Assembly (NCBI GenBank): GCA_964488865.1
Contig: CAZAWR010000024.1
Location: 45,235 to 109,234, forward strand
Direction: 5' to 3'
Length of the DNA: 64,000 nt
From: MWCO01 sp964488865
Lineage (GTDB): Bacteria > Myxococcota_A > Polyangia > Polyangiales > Polyangiaceae
Below are positions 24,118 to 32,939 of the stretch, one piece after another. The position numbers were made by a program, and so were the translations under genes. Within the stretch, counting starts at the first letter, position 1, and the number at the start of each line of letters is the position of its first letter. Under the pieces are notes generated by a model, which was given only the letters and a program-made list of their open reading frames with translations, ran no database searches and was not told the origin of the DNA.

Positions 24118-25410
24118 TCAGCGCACGTGGAAAATCTGCCGCCCCTGCCAGGCGGGCAGGGTGCGCATGTCCATCCAGACCTCGCGGGCGGAGGTGTAGC
24201 GGTAGGCATCTCGCCGTCGCAGCATCTTGGCGAGAATGCTTCCGAGAGGCGTACCGAGCTGTTCTGCGCGCTGTCGTGCGACGCCTTCGGAGATCTGCCG
24301 GACGAGCATCTCGTAGGGGACGTGGCGGTCGAGGGGAGGCCTGCCGGTGATCATCCAGTACATGACCATGCCGAGCTGGTAGAGGTCGCTCTGCTTGCTC
24401 GTGTAGCCGGCGGCGATGAGCTCGGGCGCCATGATGGCGTGGTGGACGATCTCGGGGCGGACCGTGGGGGCGCCTCGCAGCTCCGCGGAGATGCCGAAGT
24501 CCGAGAGCTTCACGATCGGCCGGTCCGCCTGCTGAATGAGCACGTTGCCAGGGTGCAGGTCGTCGTGCACGAGGTCCCAGTCGTGCAGATACTGCACGGC
24601 GGCGAGCATTTGTCGGAACAGCTCGATGGCGAGCTCTTCCTGCAAGGGCTGCTCGAGCATGTCGTGCAGCGTGTGGTCGCACCACTCGAGGGCGACGCAG
24701 AAGGTGCTTTCCCACTCGAACGCGTCGTGAATGTACACGACGTTGGGGTGTCGCAGCTGCAGGAGGCGACGGACCTCGCTCGACCAGTCTTCGCGGACGC
24801 GTTCGATCGGGCGACCCGAGGGGCGAAGCACCTTGAGCGCGTAGCGCTGGTCGAAGGGGCCGAGGCATTCGTAGACGGCGCCGAAGCTGCCGGCGCCGAC
24901 CTGGGGACCGATCACGTAGTCACCGCGTTGGGAGCGAACGGTGACGGTCTGGGCGGCGGGCGGAGTCCACCCGGGCATGGTCATGGCCAGGCCGGTTGCG
25001 TGCGTGGATGCGGTGGCCCCAGGCTGCGTCACGGAGGGAGGCGCGGCGATCGGGTGTTCGCCGGTGCTGCGCAGGGCCGGGGCAGGGCCGACGGGGGTCG
25101 CCGAGTGCATCGTGGGCCTGTCGGGGACGACAGGGTACGCGCCGGTGTTGTAGGTAACCGCGGGCATCACGGGCGCGACGATGGGGACGGGTTGGACCGG
25201 CGCGGCGTGGACCGGGGGCAGCTTGGGCGTGGTGGGGTGGGACGCGGGGGGCGGCGGGATGAGAGGCGTGCGCCGGGGCGCGGGCGCATAGGGGGTGGGA
25301 GCGGACACGGGGGGCGGACGCAGGGTGCCGGTGGGGCCTCGGGACCCGGAGCTCGTAGGGCTCGAGGGCTCGTCGTCGGAGCGCGGGGGAGGAGGGATGG
25401 TTCCGGCCAC
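24118..25410 (-). CDS. Serine/threonine protein kinase with Pro-rich N-terminal extension
   Basis: A predicted 430-residue Hanks-type kinase. Residues 1-150 are Pro/Ala-rich and probably disordered. The kinase domain (about 158-420) has a Gly loop GAGSFGAVYE, the ATP-binding Lys in YALKVL, catalytic loop HDDLHPGNVLI, DFGIS and an APE-like MAPEL. The HRD motif reads HDD, so the RD arginine is absent, which suggests activation without loop phosphorylation. No transmembrane segment is present, unlike the kinase at 45 kb, so it is likely soluble. The GTG start is uncertain, as no good ribosome-binding site precedes it. The LysM gene follows upstream on the same strand with a 49-bp gap. Confidence 0.9.
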   Translation of the reverse strand: MAGTIPPPPRSDDEPSSPTSSGSRGPTGTLRPPPVSAPTPYAPAPRRTPLIPPPPASHPTTPKLPPVHAAPVQPVPIVAPVMPAVTYNTGAYPVVPDRPTMHSATPVGPAPALRSTGEHPIAAPPSVTQPGATASTHATGLAMTMPGWTPPAAQTVTVRSQRGDYVIGPQVGAGSFGAVYECLGPFDQRYALKVLRPSGRPIERVREDWSSEVRRLLQLRHPNVVYIHDAFEWESTFCVALEWCDHTLHDMLEQPLQEELAIELFRQMLAAVQYLHDWDLVHDDLHPGNVLIQQADRPIVKLSDFGISAELRGAPTVRPEIVHHAIMAPELIAAGYTSKQSDLYQLGMVMYWMITGRPPLDRHVPYEMLVRQISEGVARQRAEQLGTPLGSILAKMLRRRDAYRYTSAREVWMDMRTLPAWQGRQIFHVR

Positions 25411-25459
25411 GAAGGGAGATGATAGTCGAGTGGCGCGGAGGGACCAGGCTATCTGACGC

Positions 25460-26770
25460 TCAGTATCCTCGGCGTGCGAGAAGGATCTGTCCCGGCTCCA
25501 GCTCGTACTCGGTGTAGGTGACGACGCAGATGGCCGTGTTTTCGCGCGCTCGCAGGACGCGGACTTCCCCCACGACCTCCGTGGGGAACTTCTGCCCGCG
25601 GACCGTGTCCGGGGCGCGCTGAACCTCGGCGGAGCGCAGCCGGTAGGCCACGCGGGTCGCGGCCATCTTGCGGCCGACTTTGACGCTCCGGTCCCAGCGA
25701 TCCCCGCGGGTGACCACGAAGAACCGGTTTCCAGGACGGAGCCCGTCCTTCTCGCCCTTGTCGATGAACACCACCTGGTGCTGGCCGATCAGCTCCCGTG
25801 GCTGGATCGCACCCGTGATCTGCGCCCACACCTCTCGATCGTTCGGGACCGGCGGCACCACGTCGAACCGACGGCCGATGGGGCCCACCTTGTCGCCGCG
25901 CTCGATCACGTCGAGAGACTCGGTGATGTCCACGCGCGCGATGCGCGTCTTCGGGTTCCACTGGCTGACCTTGACGGTCCCCTTGATGTGGACGACGTGA
26001 CCCTTGCTCTTGCCGGCTTCGGGCTTGTGCGCGCTTCGAAAGAGCGTGAGCTCCTGTCCGATCCGGATGTCGTGGTCCTTCTCGACCTTGACGTAAGCCT
26101 CGTCCCCGTCGGACAGCAGCATCTGATCGTCGGGGCTCCCGACGAGCATGCCCCAGACCTCCTTGGACTCGTCGCCGACGAAGCCATAGTCACGGAGGAA
26201 GACGGTGCCCGCGGGTACGACGTTTTGCTGGCGGACGAAGCCGCCGCCCTGATCGGGTTGCGCGGCGCCGGTGGTCGTGGCGCGCATGCGCAGACGGTCG
26301 CCGGGGTAGATCCAGTGCGGGTTTTCGACCTGCGGGTTGTAGGACCAGACCTTCGGCCACGCGTAGGGGTTGTCGTAGTAGTGATCGCACAGGTCCCACA
26401 GGGTGTCGCCCCTGCGAACCGTGTGATGGCCGGGGACCGAGGTCGCGCGGCCGCCGAGTACGTAGGAGCCTTCGGCGCCACCCCGCACGGACTCGCTGCG
26501 CCCCGATCCCGACAGGTCAAACCCGTAGGACCCTCCCTCGCTCGGCTCCACGGGTCCCGTTGGCACCCCCCAAGGAGCCGTCGTCGTGGTCGTCGTGGAC
26601 GGCGTGGTCGGGGGGTTCACCACCACCGTGGTGTTGCCGCCTCCCGCCGGGACCTGCACGGCAGCGCCGTCGTCGGGTGCGTCCTCTCCCTGCGCGAACG
26701 CCAGCGTGCACCACAGCACGGGACCGAACGTCGAGACGATCTTGATGGTCAGGAACCTGAACTTGCCCAT
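25460..26770 (-). CDS. Exported LysM-domain protein
   Basis: A predicted 436-residue envelope protein. The ATG at 26770 is preceded by GGGAGTAGGG and starts a signal peptide ending ALAFAQ. A Thr/Pro linker (about 50-80) leads to a LysM domain (about 120-165: HHTVRRGDTLWDLCDHYYDNPYAWPKVW), which binds peptidoglycan. The remaining 250 residues are strand-rich with repeated phrases (AGTVFLRDYGFVG, RVDITESLDVIERGDKVGPIG) that look like barrel-sandwich modules. It starts 4 bp after the CpoB-like gene, clearly one transcription unit. I infer a cell-wall-associated structural protein. Confidence 0.87.
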   Translation of the reverse strand: MGKFRFLTIKIVSTFGPVLWCTLAFAQGEDAPDDGAAVQVPAGGGNTTVVVNPPTTPSTTTTTTAPWGVPTGPVEPSEGGSYGFDLSGSGRSESVRGGAEGSYVLGGRATSVPGHHTVRRGDTLWDLCDHYYDNPYAWPKVWSYNPQVENPHWIYPGDRLRMRATTTGAAQPDQGGGFVRQQNVVPAGTVFLRDYGFVGDESKEVWGMLVGSPDDQMLLSDGDEAYVKVEKDHDIRIGQELTLFRSAHKPEAGKSKGHVVHIKGTVKVSQWNPKTRIARVDITESLDVIERGDKVGPIGRRFDVVPPVPNDREVWAQITGAIQPRELIGQHQVVFIDKGEKDGLRPGNRFFVVTRGDRWDRSVKVGRKMAATRVAYRLRSAEVQRAPDTVRGQKFPTEVVGEVRVLRARENTAICVVTYTEYELEPGQILLARRGY

Positions 26771-26774
26771 CACC

Positions 26775-27518
26775 CTACTCCCTCGGGATCTTGCCGGCGG
26801 CATCACTGCTGGGATGGTTCTTACGAAGCTGCTCGAAGGTCTTGGCGGCCTTGTCCCGTTCCCCCATTCGACGCTGGGACAGGCCCAACTTCAAGAGGGC
26901 GTCGGGTACCTTGTTTCCGCGCGGAAACCGCGTGAGGAGGCCTTCGAACTGCTCGGCTGCGCGCACGTAGTTGCCCATGGCGTAGTAGCACTCGCCCCGC
27001 CAATACATCGCGTTGTCCGCGTTCGCATGCCCCGGGTACCGGACCAGAAACCCTGCGAGGGCCTCGAGGGCTTCCTCGTACCGTTTCTTGTCGAGAAGCT
27101 CGAGGGCGACGTCGTAGTCCCGAGCCGCTTGCGCGTCCGTGGCGCCCTTCGGGGCCACGCTGCCTCGCTGGACCGACGGCATCCGGTCTCCTTCCACGCG
27201 AATCACGGTGGGAGGCTCCCCGTCGTCCTCCGGGGGCGCCCCTTCGCTCTCCAGAGGAGGCTCCTCTCCGGGACCGAGCTTGACGACCTCAAGGCCGTCA
27301 GGTCGCTCGTCCTTGCGCTTGGGCGGAGCCGTCGCCGCTGCGCCTGCCAGTTCGAGGTTCGTCACCCTCTCGTTCAAGCGCTCGTTGGTGTTCTGGATCG
27401 CATGAATTTCACGGCGCATCTCGTCCAGTTGGCGCTGTGCGGACGCACCCGCCCCTGAGCACCCGAAGCAGACGGCCGGGAGCAACGTGAGCAGAGCAAG
27501 ACGGCGCGGAATACTCAT
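26775..27518 (-). CDS. CpoB/YbgF-like TPR lipoprotein
   Basis: A predicted 247-residue lipoprotein. The signal ends in a lipobox-like CFGC (residues 17-20). A coiled-coil segment follows (RQLDEMRREIHAIQNTNERL, about 29-55), then a charged linker and three TPR units (DYDVALELLDKKRYEEALEA, NADNAMYWRGECYYAMGNY, KVPDALLKLGLSQRRMG). This order of coiled coil and TPR matches CpoB/YbgF, the partner of Tol-Pal that coordinates cell-wall synthesis with outer-membrane constriction. E. coli CpoB is not a lipoprotein, so the lipobox is a difference. No tol or pal gene is in the window. It is cotranscribed with the LysM gene. Confidence 0.83.
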   Translation of the reverse strand: MSIPRRLALLTLLPAVCFGCSGAGASAQRQLDEMRREIHAIQNTNERLNERVTNLELAGAAATAPPKRKDERPDGLEVVKLGPGEEPPLESEGAPPEDDGEPPTVIRVEGDRMPSVQRGSVAPKGATDAQAARDYDVALELLDKKRYEEALEALAGFLVRYPGHANADNAMYWRGECYYAMGNYVRAAEQFEGLLTRFPRGNKVPDALLKLGLSQRRMGERDKAAKTFEQLRKNHPSSDAAGKIPRE

Positions 27519-27594
27519 CCGATCCGAAGCCTACGGTGGATGGGCGACCTGGGCCAATTTCGCGGGTACCCGGCCTGTCTTTCCCGGGTCTTCG

Positions 27595-30500
27595 TCAGGA
27601 GCAGCCGAGGGAGTTGCCACAATTCAGGCAGCGATAGCACGACCCGTTCCGGACCGTGATGTGCCCGCAGTTGTCGCACACCGGGGCGTCGCCCATCAGG
27701 TCGTCCAGGGACTGGCTCAGGGCATCCCCGGGTAGCGCCGGCTCGGGCGGCTCCGGCAAGGCCAGCTGGGCACTCGGCTCAGGCGGGGGCAACGACGCCG
27801 TCATGTCCTTGTGAGCCTTGGTGTCCGACGGGTCCTCGATCCGATGCTGCACCGGGGCCGGAGGGACCTGGGCAAGGTCGTAGCGCTGCAGGTACTCCAC
27901 GCCCAGCACCCGGAAAATGTAGTCCACGATCGACGTCGCGAACTTCACGTTCGGGTGGCCCTCCACCAACCCCTGGGGCTCGAACCGGGTGAAAGAAAAC
28001 TGATCGACGTACGTGGACAGGGGCACGCCGTGCTGCAACCCGATCGAGACGGCCATGGAGAAGCAGTTCATCAGCGAGCGGAAGGCCGCGCCCTCCTTGT
28101 GCATGTCGATGAAGATCTCGCCAAGCATGCCGTCGGCGTACTCTCCCGTGCGCACGTAGACCTTGTGGCCCCCTACGCGCGCCTCCTGCGTGAACCCCTG
28201 ACGCTTTTTCGGAAGACGCACACGGACGCTGGGACCTCGCACCCCTGCGTCCGGCGTTACCTCCGATCCCGAGGCCAGAACCATCCGGTCCGCCTTCTGG
28301 TCCCTCTTCTCCTTCGTCCGCTTCGCCTGCAGCGGCTGCGAAGCCTTGGAGCCGTCGCGGTAGATCGCCACCGCCTTCAACCCCAGACGCCAAGCGAGCG
28401 TGTACAGCTCCCGCACGTCGTCGCGGGTCGACTCGTTCGGCATGTTCACGGTCTTCGAGATGGCGCCCGACAAGAACGGCTGCACCGCCGCCATCATCCG
28501 CACGTGCGACTCGGGCCGCAAGAACCGCTTGCCCTTCGCTCCACAGCGGTTCGCACAGTCGAACACCGACACATCCTGGTCCCGCAGGTACGGCGCGCCC
28601 TCGATGGTCATGCACCCCACGATGACGTCGTTCGCTTCCTCGATCTGCTTGCCGTCGAACCCGAGCTTGCGAAGCAGGGAGCTCCCGTCCCGCTCCGACA
28701 GGCCGAGCCGCGCATAGACGTCCTCGCCCACGACCCACGGCGCAAAGGCCTGGCTGATCTCGAAGACGCTCGGCAAGGCTGCCTCGATCTTCGCCATCTC
28801 CCCCGACGTCAGCCCTGCCTTCGCGAGCGCGCCCCGGTCGATGTGCGGCGCATCCGCCAGGGTACCGGTGCCCGAGACGTACGCCACGATCTGATCGACC
28901 TCGTGCTTCGCGTAGCCGAGACGTGAAAGGGCTGCGGGGACCGACTGGTTGACGATCTTGAAGTAGCCACCGCCCGCGAGCTTCTTGAACTTCACCAGTG
29001 CGAAGTCAGGCTCGATGCCCGTCGTGTCGCAATCCATCAGCAAGCCGATCGTTCCGGTGGGGGCGAGCACCGTGGTCTGCGCGTTGCGGTACCCGTTCTC
29101 CACGCCCATGCGCACCGCCCGGTCCCACGCCTCGCACGCCCCATCGACCAGGTCAGGCGGACAGTACGCACGATCGATCCCGTGGGCCGCGTCGCGATGC
29201 ATGCTCATCACGTGCAGCATCTCGTCCCGGTTCGACTCGTAGTCTTCGAAGGCGCCCTTCGCCGCCGCCATCTCCGCCGACATGGCGTACGCCTCGCCCG
29301 TCATCACCGCCGTGATCGCGGCCGCCACCGCTCGCCCCTGGGGCGAGTCGTAGGACAGACCCATCAGCATCAGCAACGTGCCCAGGTTCGCATACCCCAG
29401 CCCCAGCGGACGAAAACGATGGGAGTTGTGCGCGATCTCCGCCGTCGGGTACGAGGAGAAATCCACCAAGATCTCCTGCGCCAACAAGAACAAACGCACC
29501 GCGTGCCGGAACGATGCGAGGTCGAGCTGCCCGTCCGCGCTCGTGAAGCGCGTCAGGTTGAGCGAGGCCAGGTTGCACGCCGAGTTGTCCAGGAACATGT
29601 ACTCGGAGCAGGGATTGGACGCGTTGATGCGGCCGCTCTTCGGGCACGTGTGCCACCGGTTGATGGTCGTGTCGAACTGCACGCCCGGGTCCGCACACGC
29701 CCACGCCGCATCCCCGAGCTTCTTCCAGAGCCAGCGCGCGTCGTACTCGTCCACCGTGGCCTTCGTGGTCCGTGCGATCGTTCGCCAGGTGCCCCCCATC
29801 TCGACGGCTGCCATGAAGGCGTCCGTGACGCGCACCGAGTTGTTGGCGTTCTGTCCGCTGATGGTCTTGTAGGCCTCGCCGTTGAAGTCCGCCTCGTAGC
29901 CTTGCGCGATGAGTGCGCGCGCCTTGTCTTCCTCCCGGACCTTCCAATCGATGAAGTCGATGATCTCGGGGTGGTCCATGTCGATGCACACCATCTTGGC
30001 GGCCCGACGTGTCGTTCCGCCGGACTTGGTGGCGCCCGCCGCACGATCGAACACGTCCAGGAAGCTCATCAGCCCGGAGCTGGTTCCCCCGCCGGACAGC
30101 TTCTCCTGCCGGGCTCGCAAGGCGCTGAAGTTGGTCCCCGTGCCCGACCCGTACTTGAACAGCCGCGCCTCGGTCTTCAACAGCTCGTAGATATCCATCA
30201 GATCGTCGCCGACGTGCTGGATGAAGCACGCGGAACACTGGGGTCGCTCGAAGGCGTTGTCGACCTCCACGGCCTTGTCTTGGGCGAAGTCCCAAGCGAA
30301 CACGCCTCCGTTGCCCCTGATCTGGTAGCGATGCCAGAGGCCGCAGTTGAACCAGACCGGCGAGTTGAACGCCCCCATCTGCTGGACCAACAAGTAGGAA
30401 AGCTCCGCCTGAAACGTGTCCGCATCCTCGGGTCGCGCGAAGTATCCGCCAAGCTGCTCGCCTGCCTCCCGGATCGTGATCGCCAGCCGCTCGACCACCT

Positions 30501-30867
30501 GCCGCACCGACGTCTCCCCACGGTTCTTGTCGCCGAACAGGCCCGCCTTCCGGAAGTACTTGGACACCACGATGTCCGTGGCCAGCTGCGACCAGCTCGC
30601 GGGAACCTCCACCCCGTCCAACTCGAACACGATCGTGCCGTCCGGGTTGCTGATGGCGCTCTTGCGCTTCTCCCACGCGATCGCGTCAAGAGGGTCCCTC
30701 CCCACCATCGTGAAACGCCGCGGAAGGGTCAGCCCGGGACCCGTCGCCGCACCCCGCTTCTTCGCCCCGCCCGCTCGTGCGCCGTTGCGCTGGCCTTTCG
30801 TCGTCTTGCTCACCGCGTCCGCCCGCTGCTGCGCCATCTTGCCTCGTATCCAATCCATGCCGGGCAT
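27595..30867 (-). CDS. nrdJ: Adenosylcobalamin-dependent (class II) ribonucleotide reductase
   Basis: A predicted protein of about 1090 residues that reduces ribonucleotides to deoxyribonucleotides using a B12 radical. Typical class II segments are visible: GAFNSPVWFNCGL, QCSACFIQ, YGSGTGTNFS, GTTRRAAKMV, NPCSEYMFLDNSACNLASLN and APTGTIG. The C-terminus ends in a zinc-ribbon tail with CDNCGH and CYRCLNCG. The start is not certain: ATGs at 30867, 30858 and 30837 are all plausible and none has a strong ribosome-binding site. A promoter with NrdR-like boxes lies at 30970-31021. No separate small subunit is needed for this class. Confidence 0.95.
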   Translation of the reverse strand: MPGMDWIRGKMAQQRADAVSKTTKGQRNGARAGGAKKRGAATGPGLTLPRRFTMVGRDPLDAIAWEKRKSAISNPDGTIVFELDGVEVPASWSQLATDIVVSKYFRKAGLFGDKNRGETSVRQVVERLAITIREAGEQLGGYFARPEDADTFQAELSYLLVQQMGAFNSPVWFNCGLWHRYQIRGNGGVFAWDFAQDKAVEVDNAFERPQCSACFIQHVGDDLMDIYELLKTEARLFKYGSGTGTNFSALRARQEKLSGGGTSSGLMSFLDVFDRAAGATKSGGTTRRAAKMVCIDMDHPEIIDFIDWKVREEDKARALIAQGYEADFNGEAYKTISGQNANNSVRVTDAFMAAVEMGGTWRTIARTTKATVDEYDARWLWKKLGDAAWACADPGVQFDTTINRWHTCPKSGRINASNPCSEYMFLDNSACNLASLNLTRFTSADGQLDLASFRHAVRLFLLAQEILVDFSSYPTAEIAHNSHRFRPLGLGYANLGTLLMLMGLSYDSPQGRAVAAAITAVMTGEAYAMSAEMAAAKGAFEDYESNRDEMLHVMSMHRDAAHGIDRAYCPPDLVDGACEAWDRAVRMGVENGYRNAQTTVLAPTGTIGLLMDCDTTGIEPDFALVKFKKLAGGGYFKIVNQSVPAALSRLGYAKHEVDQIVAYVSGTGTLADAPHIDRGALAKAGLTSGEMAKIEAALPSVFEISQAFAPWVVGEDVYARLGLSERDGSSLLRKLGFDGKQIEEANDVIVGCMTIEGAPYLRDQDVSVFDCANRCGAKGKRFLRPESHVRMMAAVQPFLSGAISKTVNMPNESTRDDVRELYTLAWRLGLKAVAIYRDGSKASQPLQAKRTKEKRDQKADRMVLASGSEVTPDAGVRGPSVRVRLPKKRQGFTQEARVGGHKVYVRTGEYADGMLGEIFIDMHKEGAAFRSLMNCFSMAVSIGLQHGVPLSTYVDQFSFTRFEPQGLVEGHPNVKFATSIVDYIFRVLGVEYLQRYDLAQVPPAPVQHRIEDPSDTKAHKDMTASLPPPEPSAQLALPEPPEPALPGDALSQSLDDLMGDAPVCDNCGHITVRNGSCYRCLNCGNSLGCS

Positions 30868-30891
30868 GGCCCGGGTTCTGACAATCCTGGA

Positions 30892-30912
30892 ACGGTGGGC
30901 ACACGCCACCGT
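30892..30912 (-). promoter_or_regulatory. Leader hairpin upstream of nrdJ
   Basis: ACGGTGG (30892-30898) and CCACCGT (30906-30912) pair perfectly around a 7-nt loop in the nrdJ leader, about 25 nt before the first ATG. It might affect translation or mRNA stability. I see no conserved B12-box, so a cobalamin riboswitch is not supported. Confidence 0.4.
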
Positions 30913-30969
30913 CCCGAAGAAGAAGCCCGCTTGCGAGCCTTCTCCCCCGCTTTCTGCCTGGAGAAGGGG

Positions 30970-31021
30970 CATATACACTACTGGTTGTGGTACTTCAACT
31001 CTTGACCACAATATAAAGAGG
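30970..31021 (-). promoter_or_regulatory. nrdJ promoter with two NrdR-like boxes
   Basis: On the minus strand TTGAAG (30998-30993) and TATATG (30975-30970) are separated by 17 bp, a good housekeeping promoter. Two 16-bp elements resembling the NrdR box lie at 30975-30990 (plus strand ACACTACTGGTTGTGG) and 31006-31021 (CCACAATATAAAGAGG). Their spacing is 31 bp, the roughly three-turn spacing typical of paired NrdR boxes. Box 1 covers the spacer and edge of the -10; box 2 sits upstream of the -35. Confidence 0.65.
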
Positions 31022-31082
31022 TGGAGTCTCTTTCGCCAACCCCCCTTCCCATCCTCCCCGCTCTCTAGCAAGGTCCCGCGAC

Positions 31083-32024
31083 ATGGTCTGGGAACGTCGC
31101 ATGCTCTGGAACCGGGTGCTCGTGGAGAGCCGGGAGCCCAACGTCTGTCACGTGGCGATGCTGGCCGGGGTGCACGGCGACGAGAGGGCTGGGTTTCATG
31201 CCTTCGAACGGCTGCTGAGCCGATTGGGCCGGCAGCCCTTGCTGCGCGGGCGCGTGTCCCTGCTTCCTGGCAACCTGCTGGCGGCGGCGAGAAAACGCCC
31301 CACCCGATGCGCAGATGGGCAGGACATGAACCGGCTGTTCGCGGAGCCTGAAGTTCTCGCAGCGCAGGGGCTCGAGCCGCGGGGGCCCGACTGGGAGCGT
31401 GCGCAGGAGCTTGCTCCCCTGCTGCGTGACGTCGACGTGTTGCTCGATCTCCATTCGACCTCGGCCCCCAGCAAGCCTTTTGCGGTCGTGGACCGGCTGG
31501 ACGACGCGACCCTGGCGCTGCTTGCGGGTATGCCTCTGGACCGCGTGGACTACGGGTATCGCGGGGTGTTGCCGGGCACCACGATGGAGTGTGTGGAACG
31601 GCACGGCGGACGTGCGATCACGGTGGAGTGCGGGGAGCATGGGCAGGCGTCGGGTGCGGGAGCGAGGGTGGCGTTCGCGAGTGCGGTGGCATTGTTGCGG
31701 AATCTCGGGATGCTGGCGCCGGGACCGAGCGCGGCGGCAGGGCCCGCGCACCGAACGCGGCTCGTGCATCGCGGCTTGATCCGGCATCCCGCGTCGTTGC
31801 AGTACGAGCCGTGGTTCAAGAGCGGCGCGAGGGTGGCGCCGGGGCAGGTGCTGGCTCGGGACCGCACGGGGACCTACGAGGCGCCCACCCGCGACCAGCT
31901 TGCCAAGGTCTTCGGCAGCGACAACGTGCCTGAATCCTTGGTCGCGATCATGGTCACGTCGCCCGCGCGTGTGGCGCAGGTGAAACCCCATGACGCCTTC
32001 CTTCTCGGTGTCCCGCAGGGGTGA
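31083..32024 (+). CDS. Succinylglutamate desuccinylase / aspartoacylase-family zinc hydrolase
   Basis: A predicted 313-residue cytoplasmic metalloenzyme. The zinc site is visible as GVHGDE (His31, Glu34) and LLDLHSTS (His124). DMNRLF supplies the substrate-binding Asn-Arg pair, and TVECGEHG (Glu182 or Glu185) the general base. The C-terminal 90 residues form the small beta domain of the family. It probably hydrolyses an N-acyl amino acid, but AstE and aspartoacylase substrates cannot be told apart by eye. It is transcribed divergently from nrdJ and followed by a lipoprotein gene after about 100 bp. No arginine-catabolism neighbours are present, which argues against a dedicated AST pathway role. 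Confidence 0.85.
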   Translation: MVWERRMLWNRVLVESREPNVCHVAMLAGVHGDERAGFHAFERLLSRLGRQPLLRGRVSLLPGNLLAAARKRPTRCADGQDMNRLFAEPEVLAAQGLEPRGPDWERAQELAPLLRDVDVLLDLHSTSAPSKPFAVVDRLDDATLALLAGMPLDRVDYGYRGVLPGTTMECVERHGGRAITVECGEHGQASGAGARVAFASAVALLRNLGMLAPGPSAAAGPAHRTRLVHRGLIRHPASLQYEPWFKSGARVAPGQVLARDRTGTYEAPTRDQLAKVFGSDNVPESLVAIMVTSPARVAQVKPHDAFLLGVPQG

Positions 32025-32131
32025 GCCAACGTTGCTTCTGGCTTCCTCCGGCAGGCGGGATTGGACGAGACGGGGCTGCATCGACTATCCTTCACGAAGT
32101 TGATTGGCCCGTCCCACGCGGAGGTACCCCG

Positions 32132-32728
32132 ATGCGCACTTCGAATCTCTTGCTTGTGTTGGCCGCTTCCCTTGCCATCGCCGGGGTGGGCGCGTGCAGT
32201 GGAGACAGCACCGATTCCGACGGCACCGGAGGGGAGGGCGGCAAGATCCTGGACTCGGGCCAGAACGACGTCGTCGCCGAGGTGGCGGAAGAGGCAGCCC
32301 TGCCGGATGCCACGGTCGACGTGACCCCGGACGTGGTTCCCGACCAGTCCGTGCAGCCCGACACGGCGGTTCCGGACGCGGAAGTCAGCGACGGGAGCCT
32401 GTTCGACCTGACGATGCCCGACGTGGCCCTCAACGATTCCGGCGCCACGCTGCAAGGGTGTTACGACTGCGCGGTGGTCGGCTGTCCTTCAGAGATGCAG
32501 GCGTGCGAAGAGGACGACAAGTGCCGGACGATCTTGCTGTGCCTGTTCGAGGACCAGTGCTTCGGCGGTTCCAGTGGGATCGACTACGGCTGCGGGATGG
32601 GTTGCGCCACGAAGGCGGGGGTCACGAGCCTGCAGGATCCGGCGGTGGGCGTTGCCATGGCCGCCGGCCAGTGCATCTCCGGCGCCTGCCAGGAGGACTG
32701 CGCGCTTCCTGAGGACGCCGGGTTCTAA
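32132..32728 (+). CDS. Cys-rich acidic lipoprotein of unknown function
   Basis: A predicted 198-residue lipoprotein. The ATG at 32132 has a GGAGG site 7 bp upstream and a signal with lipobox GVGAC. Residues 25-100 are a low-complexity Asp/Val/Pro linker (PDATVDVTPDVVPDQS). The last 90 residues hold about ten cysteines (LQGCYDCAVVGCPSEMQAC, CRTILLCLFEDQC, CGMGC), a disulfide-rich domain often seen in myxobacterial exported proteins. No family name is available to me. Its stop codon lies inside the arm of the large palindrome at 32723-32939. Confidence 0.75.
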   Translation: MRTSNLLLVLAASLAIAGVGACSGDSTDSDGTGGEGGKILDSGQNDVVAEVAEEAALPDATVDVTPDVVPDQSVQPDTAVPDAEVSDGSLFDLTMPDVALNDSGATLQGCYDCAVVGCPSEMQACEEDDKCRTILLCLFEDQCFGGSSGIDYGCGMGCATKAGVTSLQDPAVGVAMAAGQCISGACQEDCALPEDAGF

Positions 32729-32939
32729 ACAGAATCACATTGATCCGTGCGGAAAACTAGGAACTAGGAAGAGGAACACGGAATGCGAATGCGAACGCCA
32801 GCGTGTCGCGGAGGGTGGTCACGACGCCTAGGGTTTGGAGCCCATTCTACCTTCCGTGTTCGCATTCCTGTTCGTAGTTCCTAGTTTCGATGACCTCGGT
32901 TTCGCCACGGCTCAACGTGATTCAGCATAGCGCTTAGAA
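32723..32939. repeat. Large intergenic palindrome between convergent genes (possible two-way terminator)
   Basis: Outer arms TTCTAA plus GAATCAC (32723-32738) match, in reverse, GTGATTC plus TTAGAA (32917-32939); both overlap the stop codons of the convergent genes. Inner arms AAACTAGGAACTA (from 32754) and TAGTTCCTAGTTT (to 32887) are also inverted, and both contain rearranged words such as GAACACGGAA and GAATGCGAA. A folded transcript from either side would form a long stem, so a shared terminator is plausible. Related words recur at 63909-63954. Confidence 0.7.

Noticed and set aside
30868..30990. Cobalamin riboswitch before nrdJ
   Set aside because: The leader is only about 100 nt and has no B12-box; only a simple hairpin is seen.
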